DNA from: Bifidobacterium breve
GTDB lineage: Bacteria; Actinomycetota; Actinomycetes; Mycobacteriales; Mycobacteriaceae
Assembly (NCBI GenBank): GCA_945882475.1
Contig: CAMCWJ010000005.1
Coordinates: forward strand, 1-23,029
DNA: 23,029 nt
Reading direction: 5' to 3'
The notes beneath the pieces were generated by a model. It was given only the letters and a program-made list of their open reading frames with translations, did not search any database and was not told the DNA's origin. Positions 1-7,262 of this stretch are shown piece by piece (position 1 is the stretch's first letter; each line of letters opens with the position of its first letter). A program made the position numbers and the translations under genes.

Positions 1-13
1 CACGACGGGTGAG

Positions 14-46
14 CCCCGAACGACTGGTTGTCCCCGAACGACTGGT
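14..46. repeat. 15-bp direct repeat, period 18, just past a stop codon
   Basis: The 15-mer CCCCGAACGACTGGT occurs at 14-28 and again at 32-46, with 3 bp between. It starts a few bases beyond the stop codon (50-52) of the minus-strand DUF3151 gene, so it lies in the 3' flank of that gene. It is one of a series of short junction duplications in this window. No function can be read from it. Confidence 0.85.
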
Positions 47-49
47 GTT

Positions 50-466
50 CTAGGTCAACCCGAGTTCGCCACGCGCCGCGGGGTCGCAGTCGTCGAGCAG
101 GTCCAGGCACCGCGCGAACTCGTCGGTCTCGCCGATGTCGTCGGCGGCGTGCGCCAGGGCGGCGACACACCGCAGGAAGCCCCGGTTGGGCGGGTGGCCG
201 TAGGGCACCGGGCCGAATCCCTTCCAGCCGTTGCGGCGCAACTGATCCAGACCGCGGTGATAGCCGGTGCGGGCGTAGGCGTACGCGGTGATCACCTTGT
301 CGTCGGCCAGGGCTTCCTCGGCCAGTACCGCCCAGGCCACCGACGCGGTGGGGTGGGCGGCGGCGACGATGGCCGGGTTCTCGTCGGCCTCGAGTGCGGC
401 CTCGGCCTCGGGGTCGCCGGGCAGCAGCACCGGCGGGGGTCCGAGCAGATCACCGAACGAAGTCAT
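50..466 (-). CDS. DUF3151 family protein (Rv0360c-like)
   Basis: A 138-residue soluble protein with no signal peptide or membrane segment. The sequence, including the GWKGFGPVPYGHPPNRGFLR stretch and the acidic C-terminal helices with DEFARCLDLLDDCDP, resembles the actinobacterial DUF3151 family, which includes Rv0360c of M. tuberculosis. The function of this family is unknown to me. The M. tuberculosis neighbours (Rv0361-like gene and fba) follow in the same order, which supports the assignment. The start at 466 gives MTSFGDLLGP, typical of the family. It lies inside a duplication that puts a second ATG 20 bp upstream (486), but that ATG opens only a 7-codon frame ending in ATGA at this start. 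The gene is divergent from the next one. Confidence 0.85.
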   Translation of the reverse strand: MTSFGDLLGPPPVLLPGDPEAEAALEADENPAIVAAAHPTASVAWAVLAEEALADDKVITAYAYARTGYHRGLDQLRRNGWKGFGPVPYGHPPNRGFLRCVAALAHAADDIGETDEFARCLDLLDDCDPAARGELGLT

Positions 467-488
467 GGGCGCCCCAAGGAAGTCATGG
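459..488. repeat. 10-bp direct repeat duplicating the DUF3151 start codon
   Basis: GAAGTCATGG occurs at 459-468 and 479-488 (period 20). On the minus strand each copy carries ATGACTTC. The upstream ATG (486) reads MTSLGRP and then stops at TGA, and that TGA overlaps the real start as ATGA. The duplication therefore makes a 7-codon mini-ORF coupled to the DUF3151 gene. No strong Shine-Dalgarno sequence is visible ahead of the mini-ORF. Confidence 0.75.
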
Positions 489-578
489 ACACAGTGTGCC
501 GGTGCCGCCTACAGCCGGATCGTCCGACCCAAGCGCTAGGGTCGAACCCATCAGCACCCGAGGAGGCTGCAGCACCCC

Positions 579-1325
579 ATGTCCAACCCGTCCGGGACTG
601 ACCACGACGACGCCACCGGCCCCGCCGCGGCCTCCGGTGGGGGCCGTCATGCACTCGACAGCGAGCCCGCCACCGAGGTGATCGACGTCGTCGGCGCACT
701 CGGCCCGGCAGAACCCGAGACCGGTGAACGCCGTTACACCGCACCGGGTTTCGACGCCGGCTTCACGCAGATCATCGACCGGGTTCCGGATGCTCCGACG
801 GAGTTCATCGGCACCGCAGGCGAGGGATTCGGCCCGGCGGATTCGAGGCCCCGGACCGCACCTCAGGCGATCGCGCCGCGCCCGGGGTCGCGGCGGCGGC
901 CGAAGTGGCTGCTGCCGGTGATCCTGGTCGTGGTCGCGGCACTGGCCGCGGGGGTCGTCGGCCTGGTTCTGCTCCAGCGCAACTCCGCGAAGAACGCCCG
1001 GGAACAGATGGTGCGCAACACGATCAAGACCTTCAACACCGCCGTGCAGGCGGGCGATCTCGCGACCCTGCGCAGCATCACCTGTGGGCAGAACCGGGAG
1101 AGCTACGTCAGCTACGACGACGACGTCTGGGCGGACACCTACCCGCGGGTGATGGCAGCCAAGCAGTACCCGGTGGTGCAGAGCGTGGACGAGGTGGTGG
1201 TCAACGGCGACCGCGCCGAGGCCAACGTCACGTCCTACATGGCCTTCGATCCGGCCACCACGTCCAGTCGCAGCTTCGATCTGCAGTTCCTCGACGAGCA
1301 GTGGAAGATCTGTCAATCTTCCTGA
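579..1325 (+). CDS. Single-pass membrane protein (Rv0361-like)
   Basis: A 248-residue protein. The N-terminal ~108 residues are polar and low in complexity, ending in a basic RPGSRRRPKW anchor. One transmembrane helix follows (about residues 110-132), then a ~115-residue C-terminal domain that should lie outside the membrane. That domain (FNTAVQAGDLATLRSITC through to FLDEQWKICQ) resembles the DUF4878/lumazine-binding-like folds common in mycobacterial membrane proteins. The position between the DUF3151 gene and fba matches Rv0361 of M. tuberculosis, whose function is unknown. The ATG at 579 has AGGAGG at 561-566, a rather long 12-nt spacing. The gene ends 13 bp before the convergent fba stop. 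A TAGGGT element at 536-541 could be a -10 box, but this is weak. Confidence 0.85.
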   Translation: MSNPSGTDHDDATGPAAASGGGRHALDSEPATEVIDVVGALGPAEPETGERRYTAPGFDAGFTQIIDRVPDAPTEFIGTAGEGFGPADSRPRTAPQAIAPRPGSRRRPKWLLPVILVVVAALAAGVVGLVLLQRNSAKNAREQMVRNTIKTFNTAVQAGDLATLRSITCGQNRESYVSYDDDVWADTYPRVMAAKQYPVVQSVDEVVVNGDRAEANVTSYMAFDPATTSSRSFDLQFLDEQWKICQSS

Positions 1326-1338
1326 GGCTGATCGGGTT

Positions 1339-2379
1339 TCACGATTTGGCTGAGATGCTGCGGCCCGCACTGCGCAGGTCGTTGCAAGCCTCGATCACCC
1401 GGGCGGTCATCCCGGCCTCGGCCTTCTTCAGGTAGCTGCGCGGGTCGTAGACCTTCTTGTCGCCCACCTCGCCATCGACCTTGAGCACCCCGTCGTAATT
1501 GGCGAACATATGGCCCGCCAGCGGCCGGGTGAACGCGTACTGGGTATCGGTATCGACGTTCATCTTCACCACGCCGTAGCGCAGCGAGTCCTCGATCTCG
1601 GACTTAAGCGAGCCGGACCCGCCGTGGAAAACGAAGTCGAACGGCTTGGACCCCTCCGCCAACCCCAGCTTGGCCGCCGCCACCCGTTGACCCTCGGCGA
1701 GCACCTCGGGCTTGAGCACCACGTTGCCGGGTTTGTACACACCGTGCACATTGCCGAACGTCGCCGCGAGCAGGTACCGGCCGTTCTCGCCCACACCGAG
1801 TGCCGCCACGGTCTTCTCGAAGTCCTCCGGGCTGGTGTACAGCTTCTCGTTGATCTCGGCCTCGACGCCGTCCTCCTCGCCTCCGACCACCCCAATCTCC
1901 ACCTCGAGGATGATCCGGGCGGCCACCGCGAGCGCGAGCAGTTCCTGGGCGATGGCGAGGTTTTCCCCGATCGGGACCGCCGATCCGTCCCACATATGCG
2001 ACTGGAAGAGCGGGTCAGCCCCCCGGGCGACCCGGTCGGCGGAAATCGCCAGCAGCGGCCGGACGTAGGTGTCGAGCTTGTCCTTGGGGCAGTGATCGGT
2101 GTGCAGGGCGACGGTGACGGGGTAGCGCGCGGCGATCACATGGGCGAACTCGGCCAGCGCGACCGCACCGGTGACCATGTCCTTGACACCGAGCCCGGAG
2201 GCGAATTCTGCTCCGCCGGTTGAGAATTGGATGATGCCGTCACTGCCGGCGTCGGCGAAACCCTTGATAGCGGCGTTGACCGTTTCCGAGGAGGTGCAGT
2301 TGATGGCTGGGAAGGCGAAGGCGTGCTCCTTGGCGCGATCCAGCATCTGTGCGTAGGCGTCAGGCGTGGCGATGGGCAT
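1339..2379 (-). CDS. fba: Class II fructose-1,6-bisphosphate aldolase
   Basis: This enzyme reversibly cleaves fructose 1,6-bisphosphate to dihydroxyacetone phosphate and glyceraldehyde 3-phosphate in cytosolic glycolysis and gluconeogenesis. The protein is 346 residues and closely matches my recollection of M. tuberculosis Fba (Rv0363c). Class II zinc-binding regions are visible: ALHTDHCPKDK, EIEIGVVGGEEDG, ATFGNVHGVYKPGN and FVFHGGSGS. The start chosen is the ATG at 2379 (MPIATPDAYAQML), which fits the family N-terminus and has a GAGAGGA ribosome site just upstream. A longer frame reaching back to 2445 would add a basic, unconserved tail and was not used. On the minus strand a TTGACA lies at 2440-2445, but no clear -10 was found. 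Confidence 0.97.
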   Translation of the reverse strand: MPIATPDAYAQMLDRAKEHAFAFPAINCTSSETVNAAIKGFADAGSDGIIQFSTGGAEFASGLGVKDMVTGAVALAEFAHVIAARYPVTVALHTDHCPKDKLDTYVRPLLAISADRVARGADPLFQSHMWDGSAVPIGENLAIAQELLALAVAARIILEVEIGVVGGEEDGVEAEINEKLYTSPEDFEKTVAALGVGENGRYLLAATFGNVHGVYKPGNVVLKPEVLAEGQRVAAAKLGLAEGSKPFDFVFHGGSGSLKSEIEDSLRYGVVKMNVDTDTQYAFTRPLAGHMFANYDGVLKVDGEVGDKKVYDPRSYLKKAEAGMTARVIEACNDLRSAGRSISAKS

Positions 2380-2580
2380 GTAGCGTCCTCTCGGCTGGAG
2401 CCTCCGGGTCGGTCCCGGTCCGGACCTCATTGAGCAGTATGTCAAGCGGGCCGGAACTCGCCGCGGGGCGATGGCGCTAACCTAGATCCCTGCACCACGG
2501 CGTATGCCCCCGGTCGCTGGCAGTTTGGACGACACGAGCAGGTTCGGGCCCTTGCCCCCGGACCGGATTCCGGAGGATTC

Positions 2581-3714
2581 CTGATCTCGCTGTGCTCGGC
2601 CGACCGCGCGCCCGATCCCGCTGTCCTGCACAGTCCGGGCGGCTTCACCTGGTTCTACGTCGACCTCGTCGATGATCAGGGCGGGGGCGCGACCGTTATC
2701 TGGTCCTGGGGGCTGCCGTTTCTGCCGGGCTACGCCCGCGCGGCCCGCGCCGGGCGCCCCGAGCTGCCACTCGAGCGGCCCAGCGTCAACATCGTCGTGT
2801 ACGGCCGGGAACGTGAGCGCTTCTACCTGCTGTCCGAGTTACCCCCCGAAGACTGTTCCTGGGACCCGGAGGGCCGATCCTGGCGCCTTGGCGGCAGCAC
2901 CTTCACCTGGATCGACACCCCGGGCCGTGGCGGAGCCGCCCCGACCCGGGACTTACGGGCCACCCTGGACCTCGCTCTACCCACCGGCGGCCGGGCCACC
3001 GGAGAGCTCTGGCTCTCCGGTCCGCTGCGCCGGGACTCGCCCGGTGGCACCGGAGGCGCTGCCGCCGATCCAGCGTGCACGCACCTATGGACACCGATGA
3101 TCGCCGCCAGCCGCGGCGGCCTCGAACTGAACACCCCCGGTGGCGTGTTCCGGGTTGAGGGTCGGGGCTACCACGACCGGAACAGCAGCGCGCAGCCACT
3201 GCAGGGCCTGGGCGTCGCAAACTGGTGGTGGGGTCGCCTGGCACTGCCGGGGCGCGATCTGATCTTCTACCGGCTCGTGCCGTCTTCCCCCGGGACCCGG
3301 CCGCGCGATCTCGTCGTCGAACTCGCCGCCGACGGCACCTGCCGCACCCGCGAGGACGCGGCACTGGACGTCGGCCGGTTACGACGCAGCCCCTGGGGGC
3401 TGCGCTGGCCGAGCAGCGTCACTTTCCCCGATCCCGACGGGACCGAAGTGCGGGTCGAGATCAGCGCTGTGCCCGACAACGGCCCGTTCTATCAGCGCTA
3501 CCTACTGCGGGGCCGGTGCGGCCCCGACGAGGGGTTCGGCATCGGCGAGAACCTGGTGCCCGACCGGGTGGACACCGATCTGATGCGCCCCCTGGTCCGG
3601 ATGCGGGTGCACCGGGCCACCGGTCCGACCTCGATGTGGCTGCCGTTGTTCTCCGGGGACAGCACAGGCCGGTGGGGGCGCCTGCTGGGCCGGGCCGGGG
3701 GCGTGCGCACGTGA
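2581..3714 (+). CDS. crtC: CrtC-type carotenoid 1,2-hydratase (hydroxyneurosporene synthase family); 5' end uncertain
   Basis: CrtC enzymes add water across the terminal C1-C2 double bond of acyclic carotenoid ends, giving a tertiary C1 hydroxyl. Family features seen are an N-terminal GGFTWFYVDLVDD block, a FLPGYARAARAGRP segment, a VNIVVYG segment, and the signature GRGYHDRN followed by NWWWGRL. Conserved sequence starts near base 2620, well before the first in-frame GTG (2797). Yet between the in-frame stop at 2431-2433 and 2797 there is no in-frame ATG, GTG or TTG. The coordinate given is an in-frame CTG and is provisional. An ATG at 2504 in another frame, followed by a one-base slip, would also serve. 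The gene ends as GTGA, overlapping the next start, so it heads a coupled cassette. A TAACCT at 2478-2483 could be a -10 box. Confidence 0.8.
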   Translation: MISLCSADRAPDPAVLHSPGGFTWFYVDLVDDQGGGATVIWSWGLPFLPGYARAARAGRPELPLERPSVNIVVYGRERERFYLLSELPPEDCSWDPEGRSWRLGGSTFTWIDTPGRGGAAPTRDLRATLDLALPTGGRATGELWLSGPLRRDSPGGTGGAAADPACTHLWTPMIAASRGGLELNTPGGVFRVEGRGYHDRNSSAQPLQGLGVANWWWGRLALPGRDLIFYRLVPSSPGTRPRDLVVELAADGTCRTREDAALDVGRLRRSPWGLRWPSSVTFPDPDGTEVRVEISAVPDNGPFYQRYLLRGRCGPDEGFGIGENLVPDRVDTDLMRPLVRMRVHRATGPTSMWLPLFSGDSTGRWGRLLGRAGGVRT

Positions 3715-4910
3715 GGCTGGCCGGACCCGCCGCGGCGAAGGCCTTTGGGGCCGCCGCGCTGGCCCTGCCCGCCCTGGTGCCACTGGGGCTGGTCGCATTC
3801 AACGCAGCGTTCTGGACCCGCGGCCGGGCCCTGCCCGCCGCCGCGGCCGCGGCACCCGGCGGCATCAGCGTGCTGATCCCGGCGCGTGACGAGGTGGCGA
3901 ACATCGAGCGCTGCGTGCGGTCCGTGGACGCCGCCCACGGACCGATCATCGAGATCCTGGTCTACGACGACGGTTCCACCGACGGCACCGCCGAGGTGCT
4001 GGCCGGACTGCAGGCCACCGTGCCGCGGCTGCGGGTGGTCTCCGGGGCGGACCTGCCCGCCGGCTGGGTCGGCAAGCCGCACGCCCTGCACCGTCTCAGC
4101 GCACTGGCCGCCGGCGAGTTGCTGCTCAACATCGACGCCGACGTCACCCTGCACGAGGACGGCGTGTTGCGCATGCTGTCCCTGCTCGGCTCCCCCGACC
4201 AGGTGCCCGGCGGCTTGGACGCGGCGGTGGTCACCGCCGTACCGCGCCAGCTCACCGGCAGCTTCGCCGAACGGCTGATGATGCCGCTGCTGCACCTGTC
4301 CTATGTCGCCTGGCTGCCGATGCCGCTGATCCACCGGGTCCGCGACCCCCGGGTGCTCGCGGCCAACGGCCAACTCCTGCTGATTCGCCGCTCGGCGTTG
4401 ACGGCGGTGGGCGGCTGGGCCGCGGTGCGCACGGCACTGGTGGACGACATGGCCCTGTGTCGCGCGGTCAAGCGCAGCGGCCGGCGCGTGGTCTTCGCCG
4501 ACGGCGATCAGATGGCTGACTGCCGGATGTACCCCGACGCCGCGTCACTGTGGCGCGGCTTCGCCAAGAACTTCTACGAGGGCATCGGCGGGAATCCAGT
4601 GGCGCTGATCGTGGTGATGGCGCTGCACCTGATGCTCTTCGTGGCGCCCTTCGTGGCCCTGCCGGTCGCGGTGGTACTCGGAAACCGGGGGTTGGCCGGC
4701 GCGGCCGCTGTCGGGGTCGCGGCCAACCTGTGTCTACGGTTGATCATGGCACTGCGCTACCACCACAGCCCCGTGAGCGTGCTGCTGCACCCGGTGGCGG
4801 TGGTGGCCATGATGGGCGTGCTGCTCAACAGTTTTCGGTGGAGCCGCCGCGGGGACATCCGCTGGCGAGGCCGCTCCTACCCGGCCCGGGCCCAACGGGA
4901 GACGGCGTGA
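3711..4910 (+). CDS. GT2 family membrane glycosyltransferase, probable carotenoid glycosyltransferase (CrtQ/CruC-like)
   Basis: A 399-residue protein with an N-terminal hydrophobic segment (about 11-35), a GT-A domain from residue 51, and three C-terminal membrane segments (about 297-320, 328-347 and 355-374). GT2 motifs are present: PARDE, DDGST (86-90), the metal-binding NIDADV (140-145) and the VDDMAL acidic motif (244-249). This layout matches membrane glycosyltransferases such as staphylococcal CrtQ, which glucosylates a carotenoid. The context between a CrtC-like hydratase and an acyltransferase suggests that it transfers a sugar to the C1 hydroxyl made by the hydratase. The sugar donor cannot be read from the sequence. 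The GTG at 3711 overlaps the preceding stop (GTGA), and the end overlaps the next gene the same way. A longer open frame upstream is the shadow of crtC. Confidence 0.85.
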   Translation: MRLAGPAAAKAFGAAALALPALVPLGLVAFNAAFWTRGRALPAAAAAAPGGISVLIPARDEVANIERCVRSVDAAHGPIIEILVYDDGSTDGTAEVLAGLQATVPRLRVVSGADLPAGWVGKPHALHRLSALAAGELLLNIDADVTLHEDGVLRMLSLLGSPDQVPGGLDAAVVTAVPRQLTGSFAERLMMPLLHLSYVAWLPMPLIHRVRDPRVLAANGQLLLIRRSALTAVGGWAAVRTALVDDMALCRAVKRSGRRVVFADGDQMADCRMYPDAASLWRGFAKNFYEGIGGNPVALIVVMALHLMLFVAPFVALPVAVVLGNRGLAGAAAVGVAANLCLRLIMALRYHHSPVSVLLHPVAVVAMMGVLLNSFRWSRRGDIRWRGRSYPARAQRETA

Positions 4911-5728
4911 GCGCCGCGCAGACCCCCGCTGACCGTGCGGCGATGGACCGGGCCGGGGATACCCGGCGCCCCGCGTTCGCCCAAATCGCCCGCCGCTACG
5001 CACGCCGCCGGGTGGCCCACGGACTGGACGGCCTGTGGGTGGCCGGACTCGAGAACGCCCGCGCCGCGCTGTCCGACCGACCCCTGATCTTCGCGGCGAA
5101 TCACGTGGCCTGGTGGGACTCCATGCTGCTGCTGGTACTCGACGAGGCGCTCGGCGGCCTGGGCTGGGCGGTGATGGACGCGAAGAACCTGAACCGGCTG
5201 CCCTTCCTCGGCTGGGTCGGCGCGCTGCCCCTCGACCGCACCAGCCACGAGGCCGGCCACCGCAGCCTGGAAGCCGCCGCCGCCCTCCTCGACCGGCCCG
5301 GCCGGGCGATGTGGGTGACGCCGCAGGGCCGTCAGCGGCCGGCCCACCTGCGGCCTCTGGACCTCAAGCACGGCATGGGCGTCCTGCACGCGCACAGCGG
5401 GGTCGACATCGTCGCGGTGAGCATCAACTACGTGTTCCTGGAAACCCACCGGCCGGCCGCGATGGTCCGGTTCTCCGCGCCCATCCCCGGCGGATCCGTC
5501 AGCGACGCGACCCTGGTGCCCACGGTCGAGGGCGCACTGCTGGGGGGCCTCGCCGAGATCGACGAGGCCGCGATCGCCGCCACCGACGGGCGGCGGGCAC
5601 GCAAGCACCCGCACGACCCGCTGCCCGGCTTCACCCCACTGGTGCGACCGTCGGGGTTGGCCACCCAGGACGGTCTCGGCGGGCGGTTGTTGCGGGCCCT
5701 CGGCCGCGGAGGTCCCGGTGGCCGCTGA
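4907..5728 (+). CDS. PlsC/LPLAT-type acyltransferase, probable carotenoid glycoside acyltransferase
   Basis: A 273-residue protein of the lysophospholipid acyltransferase fold. The catalytic HX4D motif is NHVAWWD (His66, Asp71), and the second block reads VTPQGRQRP (137-145), a variant of the FPEG/FPQG motif. No clear transmembrane helix is seen. By context it would esterify the sugar added by the preceding glycosyltransferase with a fatty acid, the same division of labour as CrtQ and CrtO in staphyloxanthin synthesis. A phospholipid substrate cannot be excluded from sequence alone. The GTG start at 4907 overlaps the previous stop (GTGA). The 3' end overlaps the start of the desaturase gene by 11 bp, inside a 27-bp-period duplication. 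Confidence 0.82.
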   Translation: MSAAQTPADRAAMDRAGDTRRPAFAQIARRYARRRVAHGLDGLWVAGLENARAALSDRPLIFAANHVAWWDSMLLLVLDEALGGLGWAVMDAKNLNRLPFLGWVGALPLDRTSHEAGHRSLEAAAALLDRPGRAMWVTPQGRQRPAHLRPLDLKHGMGVLHAHSGVDIVAVSINYVFLETHRPAAMVRFSAPIPGGSVSDATLVPTVEGALLGGLAEIDEAAIAATDGRRARKHPHDPLPGFTPLVRPSGLATQDGLGGRLLRALGRGGPGGR

Positions 5729-5762
5729 GCGCGAGAGCGCTCCGGTGGCCGCTGAGCGCGAG
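5715..5762. repeat. 21-bp tandem duplication, period 27, at the acyltransferase/desaturase overlap
   Basis: A 21-bp sequence beginning CCGGTGGCCGCTGAGC is repeated perfectly at 5715-5735 and 5742-5762. The first copy holds both the acyltransferase stop (5726-5728) and the desaturase GTG start (5718). The second copy holds an equivalent GTG (5745) in the same frame. The period is 9 codons, so the desaturase N-terminus reads VAAERESAP then VAAEREGEV. Either GTG could be used. Confidence 0.9.
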
Positions 5763-7262
5763 GGCGAGGTCCTAGTGGTCGGCGCCGGCATCGGCGGACT
5801 GGCCGCCGCCCTCGCGATGGCCGCCCGCGGGTTGCCGGTGCGGGTCCTCGAGGCCGGCCGGCAGCCGGGCGGCAAGGCCGGAGTCATCGACGTGGACGGG
5901 GTCCAGGTCGAGACCGGGCCCAGCGTGCTGACCCTGCCCGAGGTTTTCGCGGGACTGTTCGCCCGCGCCGGTCTGCGCCTCGACGAGGTGGTCGAGTTGC
6001 GCCGCCTGGACCCCGGCTTCAGGTATCACTACGCCGACGGTTGCGCGCTCGAGGTGTTCCACGACCCGCAGCAGACCCTTGCCGCGGTGGGCGCGACCCT
6101 CGGGCCCGCTGCGGAAGCCGAGTTGGCGGCCTTCCTCGGCTACAGCGGCCGGATCTGGGATGCGGCGGCGCCTCATTTCGTCCTCGGCCCGGCGCCGACC
6201 TGGGCGGCGATGGTTGGACTGGCGCTGCGCCACCCGCGCGCACTGCTGGCGGTCGACCCGATGCGCAGCATGGCCGCGAGCATCGACCGCCATGTTCGCG
6301 AACCGCACCTGCGCATGCTGCTGCGCCGCTACGCGACGTACAACGGTAGCGACCCCCGGCATGCGCCGGCCACGCTGAATTGCATTGCGCACGTAGAACT
6401 CTCACTCGGTGGCTACGGGGTACAGGGCGGGATCCACGCGTTGGTGCGGGAACTGGTCGCGGCCATCGAAGCCCGTGGCGGGGTCATTGAGTACGAAGCC
6501 GCAGTCGAACGACTGGTGGTTCGGGACGGGGCGGCGGTCGGCGTGGAGGTGGCCGGCGGTGGACAGCGGCGTGGCCGGGCTGTCGTGGTGAACGCCGATG
6601 TGGGGTGGCTTCGGGCGGGCGGGCTACCGGACGCCGGACGCCACCTTCCGGCCGCGGCAGCACCGTCGATGTCCGGCTGGACCGGGGTGTTGCGCGCCAC
6701 GCGGCGCGCCGACCGACTGCCGCACGAGGTGGTGTTCCCGGCGGACTACGACGCGGAGTTCGCCGACATCTTCGACCGCGACCGTCCGCCGGCCTCCCCG
6801 ACGGTCTACCTGTGCGCCCAGGAGCGCTGCCACGGCACCGCGGGCTGGCCCGATTCCGAACCGGTGTTCGTGATGGCCAACGCCCCGGCCGAACCGGCCG
6901 ACGGACCGCGGGCGCCAGAGGTCTGGGCCGCGTTGGAGGCCGCAGTGGAGCAGCGAATCCAGGCGGCGGGGCTACACAGCGAAGGCGACGCACTGGTGTG
7001 GCGGCGCAGCCCCACCGAGTTGGCCGCCGAGTTTCCCGGCAGCCGCGGGGCCATCTACGGCGCGGCCAGCAACGACCGGTTCGCCGCCTTCAAGTGCCCA
7101 CCGAACCAGGTGCCGGGCGTCGACGGACTCTTCCTCGCCTCGGGCAGTGCCCACCCCGGCGGTGGCCTGCCGATGGCCGCCCTGTCCGGCCTGGCCGCCG
7201 CCGACCGTCTCGGCGAGGCACTCGGCGCGACTCCGGCCACCCGGTATCTTGGGGCCTCATGA
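5718..7262 (+). CDS. CrtI/CrtD-family carotenoid desaturase (probable 1-hydroxycarotenoid 3,4-desaturase)
   Basis: A 514-residue FAD-dependent amine-oxidase-fold desaturase. The N-terminal dinucleotide-binding motif VVGAGIGGLAAA is at about residues 20-31, followed by the GGKAG segment. The C-terminal CrtI-family signature (FLASGSAHPGGGLPMAA, about 472-488) is intact. Phytoene desaturases and hydroxycarotenoid 3,4-desaturases cannot be told apart reliably by eye. The CrtC-like neighbour favours the CrtD reaction, which introduces a 3,4 double bond next to a hydrated carotenoid end. Alternatives are a ketolase/oxygenase such as CrtO or CruO, or a general CrtI. The start is 5718, or 5745 inside the second duplication copy. 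The TGA stop overlaps the ATG of dedA, so the two are translationally coupled. Confidence 0.85.
   Translation: MAAERESAPVAAEREGEVLVVGAGIGGLAAALAMAARGLPVRVLEAGRQPGGKAGVIDVDGVQVETGPSVLTLPEVFAGLFARAGLRLDEVVELRRLDPGFRYHYADGCALEVFHDPQQTLAAVGATLGPAAEAELAAFLGYSGRIWDAAAPHFVLGPAPTWAAMVGLALRHPRALLAVDPMRSMAASIDRHVREPHLRMLLRRYATYNGSDPRHAPATLNCIAHVELSLGGYGVQGGIHALVRELVAAIEARGGVIEYEAAVERLVVRDGAAVGVEVAGGGQRRGRAVVVNADVGWLRAGGLPDAGRHLPAAAAPSMSGWTGVLRATRRADRLPHEVVFPADYDAEFADIFDRDRPPASPTVYLCAQERCHGTAGWPDSEPVFVMANAPAEPADGPRAPEVWAALEAAVEQRIQAAGLHSEGDALVWRRSPTELAAEFPGSRGAIYGAASNDRFAAFKCPPNQVPGVDGLFLASGSAHPGGGLPMAALSGLAAADRLGEALGATPATRYLGAS

Noticed and set aside
14..46. Direct repeat as a phage or element attachment site
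   Set aside because: The copies are only 3 bp apart, with no integrase, tRNA or foreign genes nearby; it fits the junction-duplication series instead.
483..1370. 295-codon minus-strand frame opposite the Rv0361-like gene
   Set aside because: The plus-strand protein has a clear transmembrane segment and family layout; the antisense frame is Arg- and His-rich and overlaps fba, so it is a shadow.
3225..3710. Upstream extension of the glycosyltransferase frame
   Set aside because: This part lies inside the CrtC-like gene in another frame and is Arg-rich without motifs; the GTG at 3711 fits the coupling pattern and the GT2 fold.
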